The translations under genes were made by a program, and so were the position numbers. The notes beneath the pieces are model-generated. The model was not told the DNA's origin. It saw only the letters and a list, made by a program, of their open reading frames with translations, and searched no databases. This document shows, piece after piece, positions 1-12,853 of a stretch of 64,000 nucleotides of DNA. Source of the stretch: Kwoniella bestiolae CBS 10118 (Eukaryota > Basidiomycota > Tremellomycetes > Tremellales > Cryptococcaceae); the NCBI RefSeq assembly GCF_000512585.2, contig NC_089241.1, positions 7,706,001 through 7,770,000 on the forward strand, read 5' to 3'. The first letter of the stretch is position 1; every line of letters begins with the position of its first letter.

Positions 1-3000
1 TGGGATCTTTGCCGGTGAAAGTAAGTTTCATCCCACCAACAACGATGAACGAAATCATTATGCTGATATCTGATTATGAACTGCTGTGGTATAGCTCGTC
101 CAACTCAACCTTTCCAACCCTCTTACCCGATCCCCCCTCAAGCTACCGGTCAATCTACGGCGACTATCGATGCAGCGTACGATGGTGTCTTATCACAACT
201 TGACGCGTTGGCAAATCCCATTTCCACCAGACTCCCTTTCGCACCGTCCTCTTCATCTTCTTCCACGAACCCGTATTTACCGCCAAGTACGTTCCATCCT
301 ATGCCTATTCGACAACCTTTAGTGGGATTAGGAATCAACATGAACCCCCCTCAACCCACTTCACCTGGTCTGGGCAATTACCAACAAGGCAATTTATCGA
401 GATTGTCCACTGTCACTGAGCGAACCGAGAAGTCATCTTCACCTACAAGCTCCTATGGACAATCAAATACCCTCTCACCCACGTTCCCTGGCGCTTATCG
501 TGAAGGTCCACCCAAAGCTGCTTCAGTTACTGCATCCACTATAGCAGGTAAATACCCATTACCATCTTCCCCCACCAAGTTACCCTCCTCACCCGTCAAA
601 GGGCCTCGATCAGCCTTCTCAACGGGTACCGGCACTGCCACTGCTCCGGGAAGTGCAAGTGGTACACCTCAAGGAACGCCTAAGAAGACCTCCGACCTGA
701 TCAAGATGTTTGAGTCAAGAGGTGATGCAGGTCCTATACCACCCCCTCAACCTAAATTCATCCCCACTTCTCCGTCCAAATCTACCCCTTCGAAACCCAC
801 CTCAAGAGTTTCCGGTCTACCAAACGAAAGCGGTAGTTCGGTCTTTGGAAGTGGTGGTACTACCAATCCACCGTCCTCATTCCGTTCACCAGTGAATACG
901 GGAACGACTCCCAATCTTCCACCCAAGTCTCCTTCCCCCCTATCTCAGGTAAAAGGGATGATAGCCTCCTGGAGAGCTAGATCAGGAACCATCTCTCGAC
1001 AACCTGGCGCCTCATCAGGTAGGGAAGGAGCGACTGGCTTGTCGAGGAGTGGTACGGGCGATAAAGGGTGGAATGTCTCCATCAGACGACGAAGGAGACA
1101 TGATAGGGAATTGGCCGAACAAGCTGAAGAGCCTCAGGAAAAGGAGAGAGAGAAGACTTCCGAGCAAAGAGAAAGGGAACAAGAAGAGGAGGATAGGAAG
1201 TCGGAGAGTAAGAGTAGTATACATGATGAGAGGAAGGGTGAGGAGGCTCCTAGTAGATCTGGTAGTTTGAGGAGCGATAAGAAGTCCTCGGAACCTAAAC
1301 AATTGACTGGTGATGTGGGTTTGTTTCCCTCTTTCTCAGTGATCTTTGTCTGTGATATTGGGCAGAACGCTGATGTGTATGGATTGGTCAAATAGCCCAT
1401 AAGAACGGGAGCATTGTATTACCTCAATGTTCATGATCAAGATTCCAAGCCGAATTTCAAATGGGTACAAGCGGATGGTAGATTGTATAATGAGGGTTTG
1501 GAGTTGAATTGGATTAGCGATAAGGGACGAGCGACTGTTACGCTTGATCTGGAGTTTTGTGATGGTACGTCATACCCAAGGCTTTCAGCTACTAGTCTCA
1601 TGTGTCGTAGAAAGCTGACTTTTGGTGGTGTTGTAGAGGTCGCTTCTACATATAGTCCCAACAACCCTATGGCTGGGGATGATATTGGTGCGGCTGCTGC
1701 GAGACGACAAGGTCAATTAGCAGATAGCCTTTATCCTTTCAAGCTTGTAAGTCAGCTAGTAATTTGTGGCATGATTATTTGAGCTGACGTCTGGGCCATA
1801 GGTTTACGATGATGGGGTGGAGAGATTAGCATGTGACAGTGCTAGAGACCGAGGTAAGCTATGCCTTGACCAATATTTGGTGAGGCCGGACTTGGCTGAA
1901 CCTCTTGGCCGTAGTTCGATGGGTCAACGCCATTTGGACTGTACTTGAGCGCACTCGAGCTGCACCTTCAGCATCACTCCGAGCCAACCGATCCCCCTCC
2001 GACCATGGCTCCGAAGCAGGTGGCTCAGCCTCTACCCATTTCACTCCTGCAGAAGGTACCCAACCACTTCCTTCTTCACCTTTACCGAGCAGTACCGGAT
2101 CTCACCCACTCTACACCACGGATGATGCGGTAATTGGAACCTCTGGTGGTCTACATGCTCCAATCGTACAGAGAGGCAGCAGGAAACTTGCTGCCGGTGG
2201 CTTAGAACGAACAAGAAGTCTAAGAAGAGTGGCAAGTGAAGCTGATTTGAAGGAAGTATCTGCACCACCTTTACCCGATAAGGATATCCCGCTTTCACCG
2301 AGAACAACGACTGGTGCTGGCATTCAAGATATCCCATTGACCGCTGAAAATGCTGAAAGACCCCTATCGAGAGATTTCACTTTTGCTCATGGTATCAAAC
2401 CGCCTACTCTGTTCAACACTCCTTCAGAAGGTTTGTCAAGTTTTCAAACTCCTGCTACTGGATTCCAATCTCTTGGTGGTACTTCTTCGCAATATACTAC
2501 AGCTACGCCAGGTATGATCAATCAACCATCATCAAGTCCTTCAAAATACACCAATGCTAGATCGGAAATTGCTCCCATACCCAGCACGGTCAACCAGCCC
2601 TTATCGGTATATACTGCAGCAACTATGCACACTCCCGCTACCTCCAGTCAACCCCTCTCGGCTCATACTGCACCACCTCCACCTCCCTCGACTGTTGGTG
2701 GCTATCAATCTGCAAGAGAGATGAGTTCAGGACAATCGGCGTATACTGCTCCTCAAGGTCCACCTTCCACCATTGGCGGCTACCAATCTGCGAAGGATTT
2801 GAGCTCAGGACAATCAATCTACCCTGCTACTCCTGCCACCACTACTCGACCTCTTTCCGAACGAGCGTGGACTGCTCAAGCTGGCTCTTTTACCCCCGCG
2901 GGTACGACCAGAGATATTCCTTCGTCTGCCTCAATGTACACTGGTCAACCCGGTTCAGCTACTCCTGCTGCGACTACTCGAGAGGTTCCGTCCTCCCCAT

Positions 3001-6000
3001 CTATGTACACTGCTCATCCCGGTACTCAAACACCGTTGACAACTGCTCAGCCCTGGACTACTGCTTCACCCAACACTGCTCGGCCACCACCTTCCGAAGA
3101 AGCTACGGCTGAAGCTTTCTCGCCTACAGCTTCCAGCTACACTGCTAAACCCGGTTTCCAAGCTCAGACTCCCGCAGCAACCGTTCGAGGAATGTCGACC
3201 CCTTCGAGTCATACTGCTGTTCAAGCTGCTACCACCCCTACCCCAATGGGTACTGCCCAGCCTTTCTCTTCGATTGCCAGTCAGACGGCAGTTGCTCCGC
3301 CAAGCTTGTCTACACCAATGGGTACAGCTCAGCAATTCAGCACGGAACTCTCAGGTCATACTGCGCCAACTCCGGCTGGAACTGCTCAGCCTTGGACCAC
3401 AGCAACTTCGGCCCATACTCCTCGAGGTCCATCTCCTTCCGGTACCGTACCTTATACCCAAGAAGGTGTACCTCAAGTAGCCATCACTGGAGCTTCGCCC
3501 AGTGCACCTCCTACCGACGAAGGGAGATCACCTTACGGTACTGCTCAACAAACTATAACTACTGGTCTTACAGCTCCCACTCAACCTTTCGGTACGGCTC
3601 GAACTGGTACCGACAGATATGTCACTCCCGGTGATTCAGCTTTCGGTCCTCCATCTGGACTACTTGGTTCACCTTTCCATACTCCCCCTCCAGGTGATCG
3701 ATCGTCTTCTCGGATGTCAAGAAGCTCCGGAGCATCATTCACAACTGCACTTCCACCTGTACCATCAAGAGATTCCCACTACTCTACTGCCTCACCTGGT
3801 AAAACCAGTACAAAGGCTCCCTCGACTGTACCAAGTCCAACAAGATACACTATACACGATGCTCCTGTGCCATCTTATGCCGAGCCGGTCAAGACTCCTT
3901 CGGTGTACCCCACAGCAACTCAAGGTGATAGCTACTTCACTGCTTATCACCCAATGCAAACTGCCACAGAGTATGGTACGGCCATTGATGCTGATATCCC
4001 GAGATCAGAATATCACGAACGACCACCTACAACCAGATATGCAACAACTACCACCGATACTCGATATACCGGCTCGATGGGTACCGCACCGACCACGCCA
4101 AGCAGATCACCGAAATCCTCAGAATGGGAGACTGCACCTCCTCCACCAGTCTCACGGACAGCTTCCTCGGATGCTCATTCCAGTACGGATCGTTTGACCG
4201 ATGGTCTTACTTCAAGACGGGGTAGTAGAGCTTGGACTCAAGTCTCTCATCCTGATTCGGATGACGAGTTACTCGCTGATCTCGAGCGAAGATCTTCGAA
4301 CGGAAGTAGCGTTTCTAGAAGAACGAAATCGAAACACACCACTGCTACGACTGCGCCGACTCCTTCCAGATCAGCTTATACTGCTCAGACTTTCGATCGT
4401 TCCTCCAAAGTACCTCTGGGTACTGCTCGGGAGAATACGTTGTATACCGGTGCAAGGGAGACCGTCTATACGACGGCTACGGGTTGGCAGACTGCTCCTT
4501 CAAACTATGGTACTGTACCTGCTGTTCAGTGAGTCCATCAGCATCGCTATACGCGGGCTATGAAAGCTGACCACTGTGCTTTTCAGGTCATACTATACCG
4601 CTAGGACTTCTCAAACTGCTCCAATCAGAGCTGAGGCTCCGCCAACCCCATCAATTCGACCCAGTGAGCCAGAGAGCGTCTCAACAGCCTCAACCATACC
4701 TAGTAGGAGGATTCCGAGAGTACCTCCCCCGGCTTTGTCATTGCCTCCGGTTCAGACTCCTTCTGCACCTCAGTCTGCTGCTCCGCCTTCTCCGGTATAT
4801 GTAGCTCCTCAGGTTAGACAGATGCCTCCTCTATCCCCTTCTTTCCCTTCGTCCGTTCCTGGGACTTCGAGGTCGCCTACTACCGATGTTTCTAGTACCG
4901 CTATGACTGGTACCACTAGGGATTTAGCTACTGGAAGTGATGTTAATAGGCTTCTTGTAAGTTCCTCTTCGGCTATCGATTCAGTATCACTGGCTATACA
5001 AGCTGTTATGCAAGCTGATGATGGAATATTACCCCCAGAACTTCCTACAAGGACAGGAACAAGCTAAGAATGGTCAAAACACTCGAGTTGGTAATCAGCT
5101 TGATCGAATCGAACGCAAAGTCAACCAAATTGCAGAGAACCAGAATGCTTTGGCTGACAGAGATGGACCCCCACCTGTTCCTTCGAAAGAGCCTGATGAC
5201 TCACCTCCATCTTCGCCGTCTTCCATCACATCGACCACATCGTCTACTTCTACCGCTCGACCTGTCACTCCGCCACCTCTCATCATACCTGAGGTGATCA
5301 ACCAGCAATTTGATGATCTCAGGAACTTGCTTGGTACACTGATCGGAAGGCAGGAAGATCTCCTAGGTCGACAAGATGAGATGGCTCAGGAACTCAATCG
5401 AAGAAGAAGTTTCGATATTGAATTACCTGATAGAGGACCAGGTATGGCTCGACTCGAAGATTTACTGAAAAGAGTGCTTCAACGAGTGGGAGATAGCGAG
5501 TTCGCGGACGAACTTCCACTTCTTGATAAGGAGAAGAAGATGTATCCTAGCTCTTATCCTGCTACTCCCAAGACTGAGGGTACAAGGGATGGATCGATGT
5601 ACGGAGGTGGAGACAGTGTCTATGGCAGTGAGTTTGGCGCAAGAGGTAGGAACGCTCCTGCCAATTCTATCGCATCGTCCTTTGATCGAAGAAGAAAAAG
5701 ACCAATGAGTGAAGTATCCTCCACATTGATGGAGGGTGCAGTACCCGAACCTGAATTTGACGAAGAGTTCGCTCTATCTGGACTACCCCCTGATACTCCA
5801 CCTAAGGAATTCATCTCTCGTCAACCTCCATTCCCTCGTCATTTGGTAGGTCAACGACCTACACAAGGTCCCGCTCCTGTCCAACCACAACCAGCCCAAC
5901 CTCAATATTTTCCTCAACCTGCTCCTATCCGAGAACAACCGGAGGAGGAGGAATACTACGAGGAAGAAGAAGGGCAACCTGAACCCGAATACGAGCCCGA

Positions 6001-9000
6001 GCCTGAATTTGAGTATGAACCTACTCCTGTACCTCAAGCTGATGCGATGACGGAATATGAACCTACTCCACCGCCTACTCCAAGGGAGATGACACCCCAA
6101 CAAACGCCCATGCAACCACCTATACCATACCGAACGGACGACGATTACCAAGATGATTCTCAACAATATGCCGATGAGGGTGTCCAGAGAGGACCGTACA
6201 GACCTGGACCGCCACCTCAACCTGTTGATTTGCCTACTCCCGTGAACTCGCCTAGAAACATGCCGCCTTACCAACCTACTCAACCTGGTATGCGACCTGG
6301 TTTCGCCCCTGCACCCAGCATGCCTGCTCCGCCCATCCCTGGACCTGGCATGACGGATATGCCTAGACCTTCTTTGCCTAGAATTGCTGGTGTTCGTGAT
6401 CCGATTTCTACTACTTAGTGAGTCTGTTATATTTTTCAGTTCCTTTGTAATTGGTGGGAATGATTTGGCCGACATCGTATACTGTACAGCTTCAGACGTG
6501 GTTTCCCTCCTGGTCCTATGGGCCCTATGGGTCCAATGGGTATGTTCCCTGGTCCTATGGGTATTCCTGGTCCTGTAAGTTTATTATTGTCAAATCCAGA
6601 TGCTTCGCTGACACGAGATAATAGGGTATGGGTCCATTTATGCCTGGTTTACGTCCTGGAATGCCCGGTTTCGGTGGTCCAATTGGTCCTGTAAGTATCA
6701 TTATACCCCTCACACGAGAGTGTCATTACTGATCAGCCATATAATAGAATGTCAACCCCTCTCTTCGTCGAAATGGTTTCTTCCCACCCGGTGTCAACTC
6801 TACAACAGGCGATTACGGTCTCCCCGCTGCTGCACGATATGGTAATTCTGGTCTTCCACCTTCTGGTCCTACCGCTATGGGTAGACCCCCACCACGCTTT
6901 GGAAATACTACGACCTCTGGAGATACTACTACTGCCGATACTGGTCTCGGAAATACTACGACCGAATCTACTGTCACTACTCCGTCTGTCACTTCTGTTA
7001 CCACCGAGGAGATTGTCACGCCCGTTGCTCCTACGATTGTACTGCAGGAACCTATTCAGATGCCTACGGAACATGCTATGACTGCTGATTTGCCGCCTGT
7101 TCCTCTTTCTGCTTCTCAGGTTGGTACGGTGAGTTGACTTTCCCTTTCTGATCTGTTCCTTCTCATCTTCGTCTTCACCTCCTCCCAATTCATGTTTCAC
7201 TGGCTTTGCTATATCGCTGCGATATCGAATGAAAGGATTCCATGCTGATGTGCATGCAATTCATAGGATGACAGCTTCAGACGTGCTCTGGGTAATACCC
7301 AAGCATTGGCTGCTGCTCAAGGTGATCAGCAAAACGAGATGTCGAGATACCTACACGGAATGAGCGATCAGATTGCCGATGGAACGATGGCTACTCAAAA
7401 TCAACTGGCTGAAATCCTAGGAGACATCGCTGCTTTACGAGAACAAATCAAACCTAAATATGTTCACGCTCACGTCCTACCTGATGGAACCGTCATGCTT
7501 GATAATGGAGATATCGTTGATGGAATCAGGGGTGCTCCTGCGCCTGTCACTCCGGGTGCACCACCGCCACCACCACCACCTGCTACTGCCTCTCATGTCG
7601 AAGGAAGAATCTTGCCTGATGGTACGGTTATAATCGGTGGAAAGATCGTTGATGGTATTAAAGGTGCCCCGTCGGTTGCTGCTCCTGGTACGCCTATGAT
7701 GGAGTTGGATGAGAAGGTTGAGGAGACTGTGAAGGACATGGAACAGGATAAGAAATTGGCTGAACTTCAGGATAAGAGTGAGTATCTCACTTCGTCAGCC
7801 ACCTTTCGAGTCCTGAGTGTCATGATACAGGTATTGTTCGCGTGATATAATAAGAGCTGATTGATCCTTTTGCTTGACTTATAGTCGAGGAACTCATGAA
7901 CAAGACCGCACCACCACCGCCACCTGCTTCCGTTCCTGCTCCTGCACCTGCCGAACGAATCTTCGAAGAAGAAGAGATCATCTCGATGAGAGCTGATTCC
8001 GGTACCGAAGCTCCTGAATTGACGCCTATGCCTATTCCAACTACACTCGGTGATCCTACTCCTCTTCCTACACCTGCTCCTGCTCTCACTACTATCGGTA
8101 CACCTGCTCCTACGATGCTTCCTCCCACTGTTGCTCCTACGACTATCGGACCTAATACCGATATCCGACGAGAGAAACAGGTCATCAAAGAACGAGAAGT
8201 CATTCGAGAAGGTCCTGTTGGTGGTCGACACAAGGAAGTCACGATTGTTGACGAACTGGAGAAAGATATGGTCACTACTGTTCCACCTGGATCACTTCCT
8301 CCCGGCTCAATCCCCGTCGTTACCTCAACCGTCCCTCCCGGATCTGCTGCACCTGGTACTGTATTTGCCAAAGAGGAGAATGTCGCTGTTACTGCTGTTC
8401 CTACTGCTCCCGGATCTGGAGGTGCTGCTGCTTCCGGTACGTCTCAACTCCCTCCACCTACAGTTCCTCTTTCGATCTCGGTGCCAACTGCTGTTCCCAC
8501 AGCTGCAGGTCCAGGCACCATCCCTCCTCCCACCGCCCCGGCTTCTTCAAGAGTTAATCCAAGAACCGGAAAACCGCTCACATTACCTGCTCCGCTTTCC
8601 ACTCATTCTATGTCTCCTATACAAACGGAATCTGGAATGGCCCAACCTACTGTGCCTCACTTAATACGTGAAGAACATGAGGAGGTGAGTTATCAGCTAT
8701 CTAATATGTCTATCGGCAATTTCGAACGAGCTGATCTTGTTTTCTGAAGATAATCTCTCGACCTGCCGATGGTGGTGCACCTACCCATACGCACACTACC
8801 ACTCGAACGTATACTCAAGTTCCTGCCGGTTCTGTTCCCGCTGGGTCTGGTCTTCCACCTATGACTGAGCTGGCCAATGTTCCTGTCTCCGCTGTTCCTC
8901 CTACCGTTGGTCCCTCGGCTTCTGTCCACCCCTCAGCTGGTAAAGCGGCTACAGTCATTCCGACTGCAGCACCTACGGCCGCTCCTCCTCCTGCTTCAGT

Positions 9001-12000
9001 GGTTCCATCTGCAGCTGGCGCTCCTACTCTGCCAGTCATCGCTAACGGTACACACAAATCCGACCATCAGAGTGTAGTCGAGCAAGCACCTCCCAACATA
9101 CCGACTACAAAGAGTACACACGAGACCCAAACGATCGCCCCCGGTCCAGTACCCATTGACTCGAAGAACGAATCAGCCTCACATACTGTTCATCCCGGAG
9201 TCACGGTTGCTGATCCATCAGTTGTCGCTCCACCACCCACTGTACCATCGGCGGCTGCACCACCCCCTCAAACAGCAAGTAATGTGCCATCAGCTCCTAA
9301 AGCAGCATGGGACACCAACCATCCAAAATCGCCTAAACCATCCAAGGCTGCTTCTCTCGCCAATGTCCCTACCGAGAAACCAGCTTCTGTTGCCGCTCCT
9401 CCACCTGTCACTACTGCTGCAAATGTCCCTTCTGATGCTGGACCACCGGTCGTCAGCGATGCTGGCGCTGTACCTCCTCTACCTGCTTCTGCTGCTCCTG
9501 CCGATACTGGCGCTGTAACGGGTCCTCCTCTAGGCTCATCTGGTGGAAAGAGTGGTGTACACTGGGATCCCAAGATACCCTTGAAGGAAACTGCCACCAC
9601 GCCTCCTAAGTCGCCTAAATCGCCCAAGTCAAAGTGAGTTAATCGTCATGTATCATGTCAAGTGCTTTACTGACCTGATGTGATATAGACCTGCCACTAT
9701 AGACACTCCCGCTGCACCCGCCAACATACCTTCCGGTCCTCCTGTTACCGATCTCGCCAATGTGCCGGTCATTACTGAACCTGCACCATCGGTCCACCCC
9801 ATACCCTCAGGTACAGAAGTCCCAATGCCTGCACCTGCAGCCACAGAAACGAAGGTTCAGGAAACAACTCATAAGCCCGCTTCTACTGGTATTGGTATCC
9901 TCAAGAAACCAAAATCCAACGAAAGCCTTAAGACTACTGCTACTCCTCCACCTGGTGTTCCCCTCGTTCCTGCTGACACAAAGGCTCACTCGGATCATAC
10001 GACGGTCGGTAAATCTATTCCAACTCAGGGCAGCGGCAAATCAACCAGGGTTAGCGATACAGCTCATGTGGATCATCTGCCTACATTGGAAGAGCTGGCT
10101 ATGGAAGGAAGAGATCTCACTGTACACCCTCCCGGCTCGACGATACATGTACCCACCCATGCGGCGCCTTCCTCCGGCTCCAACAAGCTGAAGAAGAAAC
10201 CACCCACATTCGCTGAAGGTTCGGTCGCTGATCCTGCCAATGTTGCCAGCAACATTCCGGTCGGTCCTCCCTCAAGAACTGGCACACCTGCTCCATCGGT
10301 GAAGGCGCCAAGCCCGGCTCCATTGACGATGGAAGAAGTCGTTTTGCCAGATGGTCGAACAGCTTATATACCAAGTCGACCAGCTAGTAAAACACCTAGT
10401 GCCCCTAAAGAAACTCACGTCTCCGATGGACTTGGTGCTGCTCCTCCACCTCCTGGCGATCGACCATCGACCGGGAAGAAGGACAAATCATCTACCAGTG
10501 CTGCCGATAAAGACAAGACTTCGACCGTTCAGAAAGACACTACCCATACGGGTATACCAGCGGAATCAGAAGTAGGAAGAGGACATTGTAGCGTATGTTG
10601 TCCTCATGGTCCCAGAGCTGTGGGAGGTGTACCTATTGAACCATGCGAGCATCAAGATGGTATACTCGGTCAAGCTGCCAAACAGCATACCGCACCTACT
10701 GGACCGAGGTCGAATAAATCCGCTAAACTCGCCAAACCGACCCCGCCTGGTTCGTTGGGTCTCCCACAGGAGACTGAAGCTGTTGGTGGACCGGGTGAAG
10801 AAGTCAATATGGGTGATGCGGTTGCTGGATCCGGCGGTGCGCCGAAATCTGGTGGACCAAGTAAAGGATCGAAGGGATCGAAAGGTGGGCCAGAGGATGC
10901 TATGGAGGATGCTAGGAAACTGGCCGGTAAGCTCGCCAATTCTCACCTCTGAATGGAGAAACTTACAAGCTGACGTTGGACGAAATGTTATAGCTAAACA
11001 GAAAGCCGCTGCTGAACAAGCTGGTAAGTCTGGGCTGTCCGTTGTGTATATGGGATGTAGCTGATTGCGTGTTTGTGTCTAGCTTTAGAAGCAGCCGAAA
11101 GGGATGCTAAGTTAAAGGATAAAGAGGCGAAAGCGAAACTGGCTGAGGAAAGACATCGTCAGAACGTCGAGGCTTTGGCGAACTTGCAGAAAGCACTTGT
11201 GAGTTTCTATCATCTACTGTGATTTTCTGTGGGGTAATCTTAATTAACTGTTTGTGCTGATACGATCAATATGCAGGACCTCATTGCTACGGAAGGCAAA
11301 GCTACCAAGACGGCCAATGACGAGAAAGCCAAAGCTCAAGATAAGCGACGGACAGAGAAGACAGCAAGGGATAAGAAGATTACTGAAGCGTTAGATAAGT
11401 TGGTACTTGATAGGGAGGAGGCGAAGAAGAAGGAGACCGCAAATGAGAAGAAGCCTGGTGAGTTGACTTTCACGAGGAGGTTTATAGTGCTAGTGTGTCA
11501 TACTGATATCTTTTGGTGACACAGGTACTCAAGCTATTCTAGATGCCTTGAAGTGAGTCACAGACCCCCCTGGTCCCGAGAAATACAAGCTGATCAATTA
11601 CACTGATTGTTTTTACAGCAAGAAGGGAGATGCAGAGTCCGCTTTCTTACGAAAACTTGCGACTGAGATTATGGAGCAGAACTCCAATCAACATGTGCTT
11701 ACTCAACAGGCTGCTAAGCTTGCTGCGAGGGATCAAATCGGGTTCAACCTGGCTGGATAGTGAGTGTCTACATCACATGATCTCGATGAGCGTTGCTAAT
11801 GTTCAATGTGTAGTCTGGATGACTTCTCGAAAGCACTCTCTGTAAGTACAGCTGCCATATGAGTGTAGAGATCGTTGAAACTGACGTTTATGCAGGGCGA
11901 AGTCCGAGTACTCTTCAAAGAAGTTGGAGATCTACGAGAATCGAGAAGAGCACTCTACATGGAGTTGGCTGAATTGCTACTTATGAAGGGTCGACAGTCT

Positions 12001-12481
12001 GCTGGGTGAGTCTGTTCATACATTTACCTCGATCACATAAACTGATTAGGTTTCATTAGTGACTTGATGGCTGTATTACCATACCCAACTGGAGCGCCTA
12101 AGAACCCGGCTAATCAACCTAAGAAGGATGATAAGAAGGTGAGTACAGTATTCAAGTATATTCGTGAGGTGTTGCTGATGCATTGCATTCACAGGATGGC
12201 GGCGGTGGTGGTGGTAACCAGAATCAACAAGGTCAAGGAAAAGGTAAAGCACCTGCCGGTGTACCTGCCTGGGCGGCTTGGCACCCTATGATGCCACCAG
12301 TTATGGGCAGACCATTACCTCAACCTGGTGGTCCACCTCCTATGATGATGAATATGAGTGCGGGTATGGTACCTCCCCCTCCACCTTCGGTGAGTCTAGT
12401 ACTGCCATACCTTTCAAGTCGAAACACACGGCGGCTGATGTCGGTTGTTTGTCGTAGGGTAAACCACTTCCTCAACCTTAG
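1..12481 (+). CDS. Giant Ser/Pro/Thr-rich PH-like scaffold protein (5'-partial)
   Basis: About 25 exons inside the window splice into one open frame of about 3,609 codons ending at TAG 12479-12481; the true start lies upstream of base 1. The opening 20 bases are the end of an exon, followed by an intron at 21-94. Exons at 1396-1564, 1637-1746, 1802-1853 and 1915 onward build a PH-like fold: strands around LYYLNVHDQ, then LYPFKLVYDDGVERLACDSA and a closing helix RVRWVNAIWTVLE. Then comes a very long low-complexity region with YTA/TAQP-type degenerate repeats (about 2600-3600), Pro/Glu-rich and Gly-Pro-Met stretches (6490-6690), two LPDGT...IVDGI motifs (7480-7670) and a Cys/His knot (10585-10655). 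The C-terminus is a charged coiled coil (10994-11460), a helical segment (11619-12138) and a Pro-rich tail. Large, PH-like and disordered suggests a membrane or cortex scaffold; this is inference. I do not recognise a named orthologue. Confidence 0.85.
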
Positions 12482-12853
12482 TCGAAAGTAAAATATCTAA
12501 AATACTTATATATACGCCAGTTGCTGTGGCTATCGGTTTCGTTCCTCGTACCCCGTATAATCTGTTATTTTAGATATTATGTACAGTCCTTTCCGTTTTC
12601 TGCTCTCTGTTTAGTTTTTGGTTCCTATATACGTTTCATATCTTACCTCTGTACATTCTATTTGCATGCTTGATGGATATTGACGAAGGACCAAATGGCA
12701 AATGGGTGGCAAATTGATGTCACGTGACGTATTGTTATACCAGCTTGTCCGAGATGTTTTTCCCGGACGTCCCAAGTTGTTATTTTTGATTTTCCCATAC
12801 TCATCTTGACATTCATTGTTGCGTTAATCATTTCAACTTATCGCCCAAGCAGG
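12482..12853. promoter_or_regulatory. Intergenic, with a palindromic E-box ahead of the PPR gene
   Basis: This is the 3' flank of the giant gene and the promoter of the PPR gene. A perfect 10-bp palindrome GTCACGTGAC lies at 12719-12728, about 126 bp before the PPR start codon. CACGTG is the core bound by bHLH factors such as Cbf1-like proteins; that this site is used is inference. The first 150 bases are AT-rich, as expected for polyadenylation signals, but no single site can be named. Confidence 0.5.

Noticed and set aside
1905..4532. 875-codon frame with its own ATG as a separate gene
   Set aside because: It continues in frame from the PH-like exons upstream and into later exons downstream through GT-AG junctions; the ATG is internal to an intron/exon boundary.
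5783..6475. 230-codon minus-strand Arg/Ser-rich frame
   Set aside because: It is antisense to a Pro/Glu-rich coding exon; the Arg/Ser composition is the expected mirror of that codon use, and it has no introns or motif.
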